Source: Rhizobium sp. BG4
Lineage (GTDB): Bacteria > Pseudomonadota > Alphaproteobacteria > Rhizobiales > Rhizobiaceae
Reading direction: 5' to 3'
Assembly: GCF_016864575.1 (NCBI RefSeq)
Contig: NZ_CP044125.1
Span: 1,364,001 to 1,428,000, forward strand
Length of the DNA: 64,000 nt
Part shown: piece after piece, positions 9,710 through 18,391 of the stretch
Numbering within the stretch: the stretch's first letter is position 1
Layout: the number at the start of each line of letters is the position of its first letter
Translations under genes and position numbers: made by a program
Notes under the pieces: generated by a model
What the model was told of the DNA's origin: nothing
Databases searched by the model: none
What the model saw: only the letters and a program-made list of their open reading frames with translations

Positions 9710-10917
9710 TCACTTGTGGGCGACGGCCGCAAACCGGCCGACGATAACGGCCAAAGCGGAGGCGCAGACGGCATAGCATGCGTAGGCGGCGGCCTGGCTC
9801 GCGAGCGGAATGCCGGCATCCAGAAGCTTTCCGGCCACCAGTGGAGCGCTGCCGGTAACGACTATCCGGATCGCCTCGAAACGCGAGCGGACATAGCCGA
9901 ACTGCCCGGCGCCGAAGAGCTCGGCCCAGAGGATGGTGCCGAGCTTCAGGTCGATCGCGGCGGACATGCCGAGAAGGCCCATATAGACGGGCGCCGCCCA
10001 AAAGCCGTCAAAGAGCGCGATGAGGCTCAGCCCTAGTGCGAGCGGCAAGAGGAAGACAGGCAGGATGCGGACGGCGCGGATCCTGTCGATGACGGGTGCC
10101 ACGAGAACCGATGTCGCCGCCTGGGCGATGGCGAAGACGGAAAAGCAGGCCGCCAGCCATTCGAGCGGCCAGCCCTTTTCAGCTGCAAGGACGGCCTGAT
10201 GGAAGATCATTGCCGTCAGGATGAAGGAGACCGCCAGCATCGTCGGGCACAGGAGCAGCATCAATGCGAGCTTCGGCCGGGCTGCTTGCGGCGTCGCCGC
10301 CTGAACACTGGTCTTCGCCGCATTGCCGGACGCATCATCCCGCGGTAGCAGCAGGCATGCTGCGCAGACACCGAGAGCGACCGCTACGCCCGTCAGCAGC
10401 CACGTCCCCCGCCAACCGGCGACGCCTATGACGGCAACCGCAACGGCCGGAATGAAGACCAACGCGGCCGAATAGGCGAGGCTGACGACGGCCATCGCCT
10501 TTCCGCTGTCGGCCGGGAAGAACCGGACCATCGACGTCATTGCCGTGTGCACCATCAAGCCCTGACCGGCCAGCCGAAGCAGGAAGAGGCAGACGGCAAA
10601 GAAGAGAACCGATGCGGGCGAGAGGGCAATCATCGCGCAGGCTGTACCGAGCAACAGGCCGGCACCGAGCGTGAAGCTGCGAAGGCTTACCCTGTCGATT
10701 TTCTGGCCGAGATAGGGCAGCGCCAGGGCCGACGTGAAAGTCGCAATGGCAAACACTGTTCCGAGACTGCCGTCACTGAGCGCGTAGTGGCCGCGGAACG
10801 CCTTAGAAAACAGCGAGAAGAAGAATGTCTGTCCGGCGCTCGACAGGACCTCAGGATGACCGCGTAGCCGAGGAGCCGAGGGTTCTGGCGTGCAAAGGCA
10901 AGATAGGATCGGAGCAT
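9710..10917 (-). CDS. MFS transporter, apparent frameshift near the N-terminus
   Basis: A major facilitator transporter of about 400 residues with roughly 12 membrane segments and a central hydrophilic loop. The N-terminal piece (MLRSYLAFARQNPRLLGYAV) starts at the ATG at 10917, and the rest (LSSAGQTFFFSLFSKAFRG onward) is in another frame. The two join if one base is added at about 10846-10850, giving an ILRS-L-SSAGQ junction. An upstream extension of the C-terminal frame reads through as a non-homologous leader and is not the true start. Substrate unknown. The break is probably a sequence error; if real, the transporter is dead. Confidence 0.75.
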
Positions 10918-11059
10918 TGGCAAAGGCAGACTTGAAAAATCGCGTGAGGCTTGAAAACAGATGCCCGCCGCTGAAAATGAAAAACCTCCGGCCGGATAAG
11001 CCAGAGGTTGAATGGATGTCGCGATTCTCGCCGGTCGGCAAGTGCCGCAATGATGAGCC

Positions 11060-11689
11060 CTAGAGCGCGATCTCGAGGGTGACATCGGACGGACGGCGGT
11101 TCTCCAAAATGAGGCGGCCGTTTGGAAGGTCGTTGCCGTAGACCTTGGCGCTGGCTTCTTCTTCGCTGAGCTTGTAGCCGCGCCAGCGCTCCCAGAGGCG
11201 CTCTTCGAGAACCTCGATCGGCGGGGCGAGCATGATGGTGAAATCGAAGATGCCGTCGAGATCGGCCCATTTACCCTGCGTGAAGAGCAGGTAGTTGCCC
11301 TCGATGATGATGAAGCGATCGTGGGGCGAGATCGGGCGGGCGGAGGCGATGGCGAGTTCGCGGGAGCGGTCGAAGACCGGGACCAGCACTTCCTGATCGG
11401 CCGGGCGTACGGCGCGGACGATGTCGAGGAAACCGCGGACGTCGAAGGTCTCGGGGATGCCCTTGCGGGCGAGTAGGCCGCGCTCGATCAGCACGGCATT
11501 GTCCATGTGGAAGCCATCCATCGGCAGCACGGCCGCGGTCTCTCCGCGGGCCTTGAGGCCATTGGCGAGATTATCGGCCATTGTCGACTTGCCGGCACCG
11601 GGCGGACCGGCGATGGCGATCAGGAAGCGCTTCGCACTCCCGGCGCGGCCGAGCACCGCGCCGGTAATCTCGTCTATCCTCAGGTTCAT
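11060..11689 (-). CDS. frcK: FrcK, nucleoside/sugar kinase-like P-loop protein of the fructose operon
   Basis: 209 residues of the uridine kinase/pantothenate kinase-like P-loop family. Walker A is GPPGAGKST near residue 30, the acceptor-binding region is PMDGFHMDN, and the hydrophobic strand IIIEGNYLL resembles Walker B. Its ATG overlaps the frcA stop (ATGA), so it is translationally coupled as the last gene of frcBCAK. By analogy with the Sinorhizobium meliloti frc operon it is the FrcK kinase; its substrate has not been fixed by sequence. Confidence 0.88.
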   Translation of the reverse strand: MNLRIDEITGAVLGRAGSAKRFLIAIAGPPGAGKSTMADNLANGLKARGETAAVLPMDGFHMDNAVLIERGLLARKGIPETFDVRGFLDIVRAVRPADQEVLVPVFDRSRELAIASARPISPHDRFIIIEGNYLLFTQGKWADLDGIFDFTIMLAPPIEVLEERLWERWRGYKLSEEEASAKVYGNDLPNGRLILENRRPSDVTLEIAL

Positions 11690-12468
11690 GCGGCGACCGT
11701 CTCCTGGGGAGCGGCCTTGGCGCCCGTCATGAAGGCGACGGCATCCGACATCGTGTATTCCTTCGGATTGATCACCGTGAGACGGCGTCCGAGACGGTGG
11801 ATGTGGATGCGGTCGGCGACTTCGAAGACATGCGGCATGTTGTGCGAGATGAGCACGATCGGGATACCGCGCGAACGGACGTCGAGAATGAGCTCCAGAA
11901 CGCGGCGGCTTTCCTTGACGCCGAGGGCGGCCGTCGGTTCATCGAGGATGATGACCTTCGAGCCGAAGGCTGCGGCGCGGGCAACGGCGACACCCTGGCG
12001 CTGACCGCCGGAGAGCGTCTCCACCGCCTGGTTGATGTTCTGGATGGTCATCAGGCCGAGCTCGGAAAGCTTGGCACGCGCCTGCTTTTCCATCGCCGAA
12101 TGATCGAGCTTTCGGAAAAACTGGCCCATGAAGCCGGGTTTGCGGAGCTCGCGTCCGAGGAACATGTTGTCGGCAATCGACAGCGCCGGCGACAGGGCGA
12201 GGTTCTGGTAGACCGTTTCGATGCCGGCCTTGCGAGCCTCGATCGGCGACGAGAAGTGGATCGGCTGGCCTTCCAGCCGGATCTCCCCCTCGTCGGGACG
12301 GATGGCACCCGAGATCGCCTTGATGAGCGAGGACTTGCCCGCGCCGTTGTCGCCGATCACGGCGAGGATTTCGCCGGGATAGAGGTCGAAATCGGCATGA
12401 TCGAGGGCAGTGACGCGACCGTAACGTTTGACCAGGCCGCGCGCCGTGAGAAGAGGTTCGAGTGCCAT
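11686..12468 (-). CDS. frcA: Fructose ABC transporter ATP-binding protein
   Basis: 260-residue single-cassette ATPase of the sugar import family. Walker A is GDNGAGKSSL near residue 40, the Q-loop lies around VYQNLALSP, the signature is LSGGQRQGVAVARA near residue 145, and Walker B is VIILDEPTAALG. It energises fructose uptake at the inner membrane with FrcC. Unlike most sugar ABC ATPases it has only one cassette, as known for FrcA. Its start overlaps the frcC stop by one base (TGATG), and its end overlaps the frcK start. Confidence 0.95.
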   Translation of the reverse strand: MALEPLLTARGLVKRYGRVTALDHADFDLYPGEILAVIGDNGAGKSSLIKAISGAIRPDEGEIRLEGQPIHFSSPIEARKAGIETVYQNLALSPALSIADNMFLGRELRKPGFMGQFFRKLDHSAMEKQARAKLSELGLMTIQNINQAVETLSGGQRQGVAVARAAAFGSKVIILDEPTAALGVKESRRVLELILDVRSRGIPIVLISHNMPHVFEVADRIHIHRLGRRLTVINPKEYTMSDAVAFMTGAKAAPQETVAA

Positions 12469-13547
12469 CAGCCTGCTGCCTTTCTGATCCACTGATCGAT
12501 TCCAACTGCGGCGATGATGAGCACGCCGATCAGCAGGTAAGTCCATTGCACGTCGGTGCCGAGAAGGCGCAGGCCGAGCGAGAAGACGCCGACGATGAGC
12601 GCCCCGAACATCATGCCGAGAATGGAGCCGCGGCCACCGAAGAGCGAGATGCCGCCGATCACCACAGCGGTGATGGATTCGATGTTGGCGAACTGCCCGG
12701 CAGTTGGGGACACCGAACCGATGCGGCCGATGAGAGCCCAGCCGGCAAGCGCACAGATCAGACCCGAGAGTACATAGGTCGAGACCAGCATGCGCTTGAC
12801 GTTGACGCCGGAAAGACCGGCGGCCTCAGGATCGTCGCCGACGGCATAGAGATGCCGGCCCCATGCGGTGTGGTTCAAGATGTACCAGAGAACCGCCACG
12901 AGCAGGACCATGGCGATGACGCCATAGGTAAAGACCGCGCCGCCGATGCGGAACGTATTGCCGAAGAGCTGCAACAATGGCGCCTGGGTTTCGATATCCT
13001 GCGCGCGGATCGTCTCGTTGGCCGAATAGAGGAAGTTCGTGGCAAGCACGATCTGCCACATGCCGAGCGTGACGATGAAAGGCGGCAGCTTCATTCGGGC
13101 GATCAGCAGGCCGTTTATGTAGCCGCAAAGGGCACCGACGGCGAAGCCGCAGAGAACGGCGAGTTCGACCGGAAGGCCGTAGCGGAACACGAACTGTCCC
13201 ATGACCACCGACGAGAGCACCATGATGGCGCCGACGGAAAGATCGATGCCGGCCGTCATGATGACAAGCGTCTGCGCGGCGCCGACAATACCAGTGATCG
13301 CCACCTGCTGCAGGATCAGCGTCAGCGAAAATGCCGAGAAGAACTTGGTCCCCAGAAGGGCGCCGAAGATGATCAGCGACAGCACAAGGACGATCAGCGA
13401 TACGGCCGATGGCGACGAGTGCAGGAAATGCCTGAATTTCTGGAGGACCGAATTGTCGTCCGTATCGAAGGAAGCAACGTCCTTCGAACTGTCCTTGAGG
13501 ACTTTTTCATAATCGTGATGCGGTGCGGCTGTTGTCGGCTCGCTCAT
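12468..13547 (-). CDS. frcC: Fructose ABC transporter permease
   Basis: 359-residue inner membrane permease of the RbsC/XylH family. A soluble N-terminal tail of about 55 residues is followed by 8-10 membrane segments. The family EAA-like region reads GRHLYAVGDDPEAAGLSG near residue 235, and IGGISLFGGRGS is the conserved C-terminal motif. The ATG at 13547 gives the expected MSEPTT N-terminus; the frame extends 26 codons upstream without a better start. It lies between frcB and frcA in the operon. Confidence 0.95.
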   Translation of the reverse strand: MSEPTTAAPHHDYEKVLKDSSKDVASFDTDDNSVLQKFRHFLHSSPSAVSLIVLVLSLIIFGALLGTKFFSAFSLTLILQQVAITGIVGAAQTLVIMTAGIDLSVGAIMVLSSVVMGQFVFRYGLPVELAVLCGFAVGALCGYINGLLIARMKLPPFIVTLGMWQIVLATNFLYSANETIRAQDIETQAPLLQLFGNTFRIGGAVFTYGVIAMVLLVAVLWYILNHTAWGRHLYAVGDDPEAAGLSGVNVKRMLVSTYVLSGLICALAGWALIGRIGSVSPTAGQFANIESITAVVIGGISLFGGRGSILGMMFGALIVGVFSLGLRLLGTDVQWTYLLIGVLIIAAVGIDQWIRKAAG

Positions 13548-13654
13548 GGAAATCCTCCGCGTGACCCCACTCCCTAAGGGGCATCCCGCCACTTTCAGGC
13601 AGGACGTGGGATAAGCTGCACCCAATTCGGCGCGCTGTCAAAGATGAGCAGGGA

Positions 13655-13680
13655 GCGGAGATGCCGCTGGGCATCTCCGC
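13655..13680 (-). promoter_or_regulatory. Hairpin between frcB and frcC
   Basis: A perfect 11-bp stem (GCGGAGATGCC/GGCATCTCCGC) with a GCTG loop lies 25 bases after the frcB stop. No T-run follows on the reverse strand, so it is more likely an mRNA stabiliser or partial attenuator than a full terminator. It would make binding protein more abundant than permease. Confidence 0.6.
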
Positions 13681-13704
13681 GTTTTGGTTCAGGCTAGGCG
13701 AGGA

Positions 13705-14724
13705 TCAACCCCAGCACTTGCCCAGGCCTTCCTTGGTGTCGATCGACTTGACGCCGGAGACCGGCTTGTCGGTGACCAGGGTAACGCCGGTGTCGAAGAA
13801 GTTCTTGCCTTCGGTCGGCTTCGGCTTCTCACCGGAGTCGGCGAACTTCTTGATCGCCTCGATGCCGAGAGCGGCCATCTGCAGCGGATACTGCTGCGAG
13901 GTGGCGCCGATGACGCCATCGGCAACGTTCTTGACGCCCGGGCAACCGCCGTCGACGGAAACGATCAGCACGTCCTTCTCACGGCCGACAGCCTTCAGCG
14001 CTTCATAGGCGCCGGCAGCAGCCGGTTCGTTGATGGTATGGACGACGTTGATGGTCGGGTCCTTCTGGAGAAGGTTTTCCATCGCGGTACGGCCGCCTTC
14101 TTCGTTGCCGTTGGTGATGTCGTGGCCGACGATGCGCTTGTCGTCTTCGTCACCGATCTTGTTCGGATCCTTCGGGTCGATACCGAAGCCCATCATGAAG
14201 CCCTGGTCGCGCAGAACGTCGACCGACGGCTGGGACGGGGTGAGGTCGAGGAAGGCAACCTTGGCATCGGCAGCCTTGTCGCCGAGCGTTTCCTTGGCCC
14301 ACTGGCCGATCAGCTTGCCGGCGAGCAGGTTGTCGGTTGCGAAGGTCATGTCGGCAGCGTCGATCGGCTCAAGCGGGGTGTCGAGAGCGATGACGAGCAG
14401 GCCGGCGTCGCGCGCCTTCTTGATGTTCGGAACGATGCCCTTGGTGTCCGAAGCGGCAATCAGGATACCCTTGGCGCCGTCAGCGATGCAGGTTTCGATA
14501 GCGGCGACCTGGCTTTCGCTGTCACCGTCGATCTTGCCGGCATAGGACTTCAGGTTGACGCCGAGTTCCTTGGCCTTGGCCGTCGCGCCTTCCTTCATCT
14601 TGACGAAGAAGGGATTGGTATCGGTCTTGGTGATCAGGCAGGCCGAAACGTCGGCGGCCATTGCCGGAGCCGAGAAGGCGACGCCGAGTGCGAGCGCGCC
14701 GAAAGCGAGAACTGATTTCTTCAT
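13705..14724 (-). CDS. frcB: Fructose ABC transporter periplasmic binding protein
   Basis: 339 residues. A signal peptide ([20 protein letters not shown], cleavage after AMA) precedes a type I periplasmic binding fold. [20 protein letters not shown] is the family N-terminus, and the hinge and ligand region includes [12 protein letters not shown] and VDGGCPG. It captures fructose (and probably mannose or ribose, as for S. meliloti FrcB) for FrcC/FrcA. The ribosome-binding site CTGGGAGGAG lies 5 bases before the start. It is the first gene of frcBCAK and divergent from frcR. Confidence 0.96.
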   Translation of the reverse strand: MKKSVLAFGALALGVAFSAPAMAADVSACLITKTDTNPFFVKMKEGATAKAKELGVNLKSYAGKIDGDSESQVAAIETCIADGAKGILIAASDTKGIVPNIKKARDAGLLVIALDTPLEPIDAADMTFATDNLLAGKLIGQWAKETLGDKAADAKVAFLDLTPSQPSVDVLRDQGFMMGFGIDPKDPNKIGDEDDKRIVGHDITNGNEEGGRTAMENLLQKDPTINVVHTINEPAAAGAYEALKAVGREKDVLIVSVDGGCPGVKNVADGVIGATSQQYPLQMAALGIEAIKKFADSGEKPKPTEGKNFFDTGVTLVTDKPVSGVKSIDTKEGLGKCWG

Positions 14725-14894
14725 GAGAACTCCTCCCAGAGATTAACCGGATCGCCACGATGGCCGAACCCGTATTTTCAAGCACGAACGCGGCCGCGGA
14801 TTTCGCGTTTAGCCTCCTCCCAGGCCGCTCGATGCCGTTCACGTTGGCGATTAAAAGCGAAAAGAAAATCGCTTGTCAATAAATAAATCCAATT

Positions 14895-14907
14895 GAATTA
14901 TTAATTC
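14895..14907. promoter_or_regulatory. Candidate FrcR operator
   Basis: GAATT-ATT-AATTC is a perfect 13-bp AT-rich palindrome in the 239-bp frcB-frcR intergenic region, inside an AT-rich island (14870-14907). AT-rich palindromes are typical targets of ROK repressors. The position would allow control of both divergent promoters. Binding by FrcR is inferred only. Confidence 0.5.
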
Positions 14908-14963
14908 GCTATGGCATGCTGGTTGAAAATCAGGCATAGGCCGATGGTCGGGAGGAGTGGCCA

Positions 14964-16211
14964 ATGGCATCCCTGGAAGGCCCGGTGCACGCACCGGCCC
15001 AACCGCCAATATTGAACCCCGCCGGGGGCGCGAACCAGATCCGGGTGCGCGCCTACAACGAGCGGCTCGTGCTTTCGCTGGTGCGCCTCTACGGCGCGCT
15101 GTCGAAGGCCGATATCGCGCGCCGCAGCGGTCTATCGGCGCAGACGGTTTCCGTCATCATGCGGGAGCTTGAGAGGGAAGGTCTGCTTTCGCGTGGCGCC
15201 CCGGTACGCGGCCGTGTGGGGCAGCCTTCGATCCCGATGCATCTCAATCCGGATGCCGTCTATTCCTTCGGCGTGAAGATGGGCCGGCGAAGCGCCGACC
15301 TGGTGCTGATGGATTTCGTCGGCAATATCCGCATGCAGCTGCACAAGACCTACGCCTATCCCCTGCCCGGCGATTTTCTCGATTTCATCGTATCAGGCAT
15401 TGCCGAGCTCGAGGGACGGCTGGATGCGCAGCAGCGCGGACGCATTGCCGGTATCGGCATCGCCGCCCCCTTCGAGCTCTGGAACTGGGCCGAGGAAGTC
15501 GGTTCGCCGCCCGGCGCCATGGATGTCTGGCGCGGCTTCGACCTGCAGGGCGAAGTAACGAAGCGGGTTTCCTATCCCGTCTTCCTGCAGAACGACGCAA
15601 CGAGCGCCTGCGGCGCCGAGCTCGTTTTCGGCGTCGGCCCCTCCTATCCCGATTTCGTCTATTTCTTCATCGGCTCGTTCATCGGCGGCGGCATCGTCTT
15701 GAACTCGGCGATCTTTTCCGGCCGCACCGGAACGGCGGGCGCCATCGGCCCCCTCCCCGTGCGCGGCAAGAACGGAGAGACACTGCAGCTGCTTGAAATC
15801 GCTTCGATCTTCGTCCTCGAAAACATGTTGCGCGAGCGTGGCATCGATCCCGAGCCGCTCTGGTATTCCGCCGACGACTGGGTCGATTTCGGCGAGGCCA
15901 TGGAGCTCTGGATCCAGGATTCAGCCAAAGCGCTAGCGCAGGCGATCGTTGCGGCCGCCTCGATCATCGACTTCAGCGCCGCCGTCATCGACGGGGGCTT
16001 TCCGGGCTGGGTGCGCGAGCGGATCGTTCGGGCGACGATGCGTGAAGCCGAAAAGCTCGACCTCCAGGGCGTCGTCATGCCGGAGATCATCGAGGGCGCT
16101 GTTGGGTCGCAGGCACGCGCGATCGGCGGGGCGAGCCTTCCGATCTTTGCGCGCTATCTGACCGATCAGAACGTGCTGTTCAAGGAGATTGAAAATGCTG
16201 AAGGGGCTTGA
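14964..16211 (+). CDS. frcR: ROK family transcriptional regulator of the fructose operon
   Basis: 415 residues. An N-terminal winged helix-turn-helix (about residues 25-85; ALSKADIARRSGLSAQTVSV is the helix-turn-helix) is followed by a ROK sugar-kinase-like domain, with IGIAAPFELWNW and the FIGSFIGGGIVLN region (about residue 235). The CxCGxxGC zinc motif of many ROK proteins is absent. The ATG at 14964 has GGAGGAG before it. Divergence from frcB matches S. meliloti frcR. It probably represses frcBCAK until fructose or a derivative binds. Confidence 0.88.
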   Translation: MASLEGPVHAPAQPPILNPAGGANQIRVRAYNERLVLSLVRLYGALSKADIARRSGLSAQTVSVIMRELEREGLLSRGAPVRGRVGQPSIPMHLNPDAVYSFGVKMGRRSADLVLMDFVGNIRMQLHKTYAYPLPGDFLDFIVSGIAELEGRLDAQQRGRIAGIGIAAPFELWNWAEEVGSPPGAMDVWRGFDLQGEVTKRVSYPVFLQNDATSACGAELVFGVGPSYPDFVYFFIGSFIGGGIVLNSAIFSGRTGTAGAIGPLPVRGKNGETLQLLEIASIFVLENMLRERGIDPEPLWYSADDWVDFGEAMELWIQDSAKALAQAIVAAASIIDFSAAVIDGGFPGWVRERIVRATMREAEKLDLQGVVMPEIIEGAVGSQARAIGGASLPIFARYLTDQNVLFKEIENAEGA

Positions 16212-16677
16212 TCCGCTCTTGAGTCCGGAACTGCTTTCGACGCTGCGCGCCATGGGCCACGGCGACGAAATCGCCATCGTCGACGGCAACTATCCGGGCG
16301 TCGAACACGCCCGCCGGCTGATCCGGCTCGACGGCCATGGCCTGATCCCCGTCCTGGACGCCGTGCTCAGCGTGCTGCCGATCGACGATTTCGTGCCCGA
16401 AGCAATCTTCCGCTCGACGGTCAAGGCAGAGCGCGACAAGCTCGATCCCGTGCATGAGGAAATGATCGACTGCTGCGCCCGCCACGAACCACACCGCGCC
16501 GTCACGCCACTGATCGGCCAGGATTTCTACGGCCGCGTCCGTGCCGCCCACGCGATTATCCAGACGAGCGAGCCACGGCTCTACGCCAATATCATTCTGC
16601 GCAAGGGCGTAATTTATCCGCAGACTGCGGACCAGCATGGCAACGCCAAAGGCAAGAGCGATCCTTTCGAGTATTGA
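16195..16677 (+). CDS. RbsD/FucU family sugar mutarotase
   Basis: 160 residues of the RbsD/FucU fold, which interconverts sugar anomers. The N-terminal LLSPELLSTLRAMGHGDEI and IVDGNYPG contain the conserved His and Asp of the family, and the C-terminal SEPRLYANIILRKGV carries the conserved Tyr and Asn. The start overlaps the end of frcR by 17 bases, so the two are co-translated. The neighbourhood suggests a furanose or pyranose form of fructose, or another Frc substrate such as ribose or mannose, as substrate. GAGATTGAAA is a weak ribosome-binding site before the ATG at 16195. Confidence 0.85.
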   Translation: MLKGLDPLLSPELLSTLRAMGHGDEIAIVDGNYPGVEHARRLIRLDGHGLIPVLDAVLSVLPIDDFVPEAIFRSTVKAERDKLDPVHEEMIDCCARHEPHRAVTPLIGQDFYGRVRAAHAIIQTSEPRLYANIILRKGVIYPQTADQHGNAKGKSDPFEY

Positions 16678-16706
16678 GGTCATTTGCGATGCGTTGCAAA
16701 CTTCAA

Positions 16707-16722
16707 TAAAGTAGCTACATTA
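16707..16722. promoter_or_regulatory. Candidate operator of the brnTA pair
   Basis: TAAAGTAGCTACATTA is a 16-bp near-perfect palindrome (core GTAGCTAC) just 5 bases before the brnT start. A second imperfect repeat, TTTGC/GCAAA, lies at 16683-16700. Autoregulation by the antitoxin complex is usual for BrnTA. Confidence 0.5.
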
Positions 16723-16727
16723 AATTC

Positions 16728-17003
16728 ATGAAGATCGTCTGGGACGAGCCGAAGCGGCAGTCAAATCTTGATAAGCATGGATTTGACTTTGCCGATGTCG
16801 ATGAGCTCGACTGGCGCCGCGCTGTTATCGAGGTGACCAAGCCTGACGCCGAGGGCAAACAGCGGATGAAGGCAATTGGCTACTATCGTGATGGGACAGC
16901 CGTTGTGATTTTCGCGACGCTCGGAAATGAAGCCATATCCGTCATCAGCTTTCGAAAGGCTAACGCGAAGGAAAGGAGCAAGCTTGAATGGCCAAAACCC
17001 TAA
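16728..17003 (+). CDS. brnT: BrnT family toxin
   Basis: 91 residues matching the BrnT ribonuclease toxin fold. The N-terminus KIVWDEPKRQSNLDKHGFDF is the family hallmark, and VISFRKANAKER near the end carries the conserved basic residues. BrnT toxins cleave RNA and stop translation under stress. The gene overlaps brnA by 16 bases, in the typical toxin-first order. It lies at the boundary between the frc locus and an accessory-like stretch. Confidence 0.9.
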   Translation: MKIVWDEPKRQSNLDKHGFDFADVDELDWRRAVIEVTKPDAEGKQRMKAIGYYRDGTAVVIFATLGNEAISVISFRKANAKERSKLEWPKP

Positions 17004-17296
17004 AGACATTTCAGCCCGGCCGTGGCTACTCCAAGGATGATTGGGACGCCGTCGATTCACCACCACTGACGGACGAAGAACTTGCCGCCATGCGTCCCGC
17101 GCAAGACGTTTTGCCCAAAGCATTTTTCGATGCAATGGACGAGCACCGGCGCGCACGCGGCCGGCCACCGATCGAACATCCCAAGAAGCAGATCACACTG
17201 CGCATTGACGAGGATGTCGTCGCGAAATTCCGTGAGAGCGGCAAAGGCTGGCAAGGACGAATGAACGCCGCCCTGCGGAAAGCTGCCGGGCTCTGA
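16988..17296 (+). CDS. brnA: BrnA family antitoxin
   Basis: 102 residues. The acidic N-terminal part (DDWDAVDSPPLTDEELAAMR) wraps the toxin. The C-terminal ribbon-helix-helix region (KKQITLRIDEDVVAKFRESG, then GWQGRMNAALRKAAGL) binds DNA. It neutralises BrnT and represses the pair. Its start lies within the last codons of brnT, so the two are translationally coupled. Confidence 0.9.
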   Translation: MAKTLKTFQPGRGYSKDDWDAVDSPPLTDEELAAMRPAQDVLPKAFFDAMDEHRRARGRPPIEHPKKQITLRIDEDVVAKFRESGKGWQGRMNAALRKAAGL

Positions 17297-17311
17297 GCCC
17301 GGCATTATTCC

Positions 17312-18349
17312 TTAGATCTCACCCGCCTGCGGACCCCAGACATCGGTCAGGGCGAAGCCGCCCGGGTGCGGGTCGAAGGGGTCGAGGGCGACCTGTGAGA
17401 GGCCGAAGGTGAAGCCGCGGCCGGTGATGGTCGGGATGATTGCCGGGCGGCCCGCGACTTCGGTGACGGACTGCAGGCCGACTTCGAATTCCGAGCCGAT
17501 GATCGAGCGCGACGTGAAGATGTCGCCGGGCTTTGCCTTGCCGCGCGCATGCAGGGTGGTGAGGTTTGCCGAGCTGCCGGTGCCGCAGGGTGAGCGGTCG
17601 GCGCGGCCGGGCCACATGGTCGTGCAGGTGCGCACGGCACCATCCGGCTCGATATCGCGGAACATGACGTAGGCGACGCCCGAGATCGCCGGGATTTCAG
17701 GATGGACGACCTGAATGTCGCGGTTGATGATGTCCTTTAGAACCATGCCGGCGCGGACCAGCTCGGCGGCATTGGACTTCTCGATCTTCGAGCCGATCTG
17801 GCCGACATCGACGAGCGCATAGAAGATGCCGCCGTAGCAGAGATCGACTTTGATCTTGCCCCATTCTGGCGTTTCGACCTCGACATCGAGCTCGTGAACG
17901 AAGGCGGGAACCATCGTCAGGCGCACCTTCTCGCAGCGGCCGTCGCGGCAGGTGGCGACGGCCTTGACGAGGCCGGCGGCCGTTTCGAGCGTGACGACCG
18001 TTTCCGGTTCCTTCATCTCGACGATACCGGATTCAAGCAGCGCGGTCGTGACGCAGATCGAATTCGAGCCGGAGCTCGCATGCGCCTGATCGGGCTGCAG
18101 GATGATGAAGGCCGCATCGGCATCCGGATGCTTGGCGGGCAACAGGAGATTGACGGAGCCGATCGGCGCGCCGCGTGGCTCGAGGCAGAGGAAGCGGCGA
18201 AGCTCGGTGCCCTTGGGATCGGTATTCAGCCAGTGCAGCTGGGCAGCCACGGTTTCGCCGGGGATCTTCGGCACACCGCCAATCGCGACCTTGCCGATTT
18301 CGCCTTCGCAATGAACGTCCAGAAGCTGGATCGTGCGCTTCCATCTCAT
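17312..18349 (-). CDS. Proline racemase family protein (hydroxyproline epimerase or 3-hydroxyproline dehydratase)
   Basis: 345 residues of the proline racemase superfamily. The second catalytic site is the usual SPCGTG near residue 255. The first site, normally a Cys in an MCGHG-like motif, reads SSGSNS near residue 93, so Ser replaces the first catalytic Cys. This S/C pattern occurs in parts of the family whose activities are hydroxyproline epimerisation or trans-3-hydroxyproline dehydration. AGGA is well spaced before the ATG. It follows the D-amino acid dehydrogenase-like gene by 42 bases, so a two-gene catabolic operon is likely. Which reaction it performs cannot be settled from sequence alone. 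Confidence 0.82.
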   Translation of the reverse strand: MRWKRTIQLLDVHCEGEIGKVAIGGVPKIPGETVAAQLHWLNTDPKGTELRRFLCLEPRGAPIGSVNLLLPAKHPDADAAFIILQPDQAHASSGSNSICVTTALLESGIVEMKEPETVVTLETAAGLVKAVATCRDGRCEKVRLTMVPAFVHELDVEVETPEWGKIKVDLCYGGIFYALVDVGQIGSKIEKSNAAELVRAGMVLKDIINRDIQVVHPEIPAISGVAYVMFRDIEPDGAVRTCTTMWPGRADRSPCGTGSSANLTTLHARGKAKPGDIFTSRSIIGSEFEVGLQSVTEVAGRPAIIPTITGRGFTFGLSQVALDPFDPHPGGFALTDVWGPQAGEI

Positions 18350-18391
18350 CTGCCTAGTCCTTCCAATGCGAGCTCAGGCTCGTCATGCAAA

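Noticed and set aside
10918..11050. N-terminal extension of the MFS gene in its main frame
   Set aside because: The real N-terminus is found in a neighbouring frame after one-base correction; the extension is not membrane-like.
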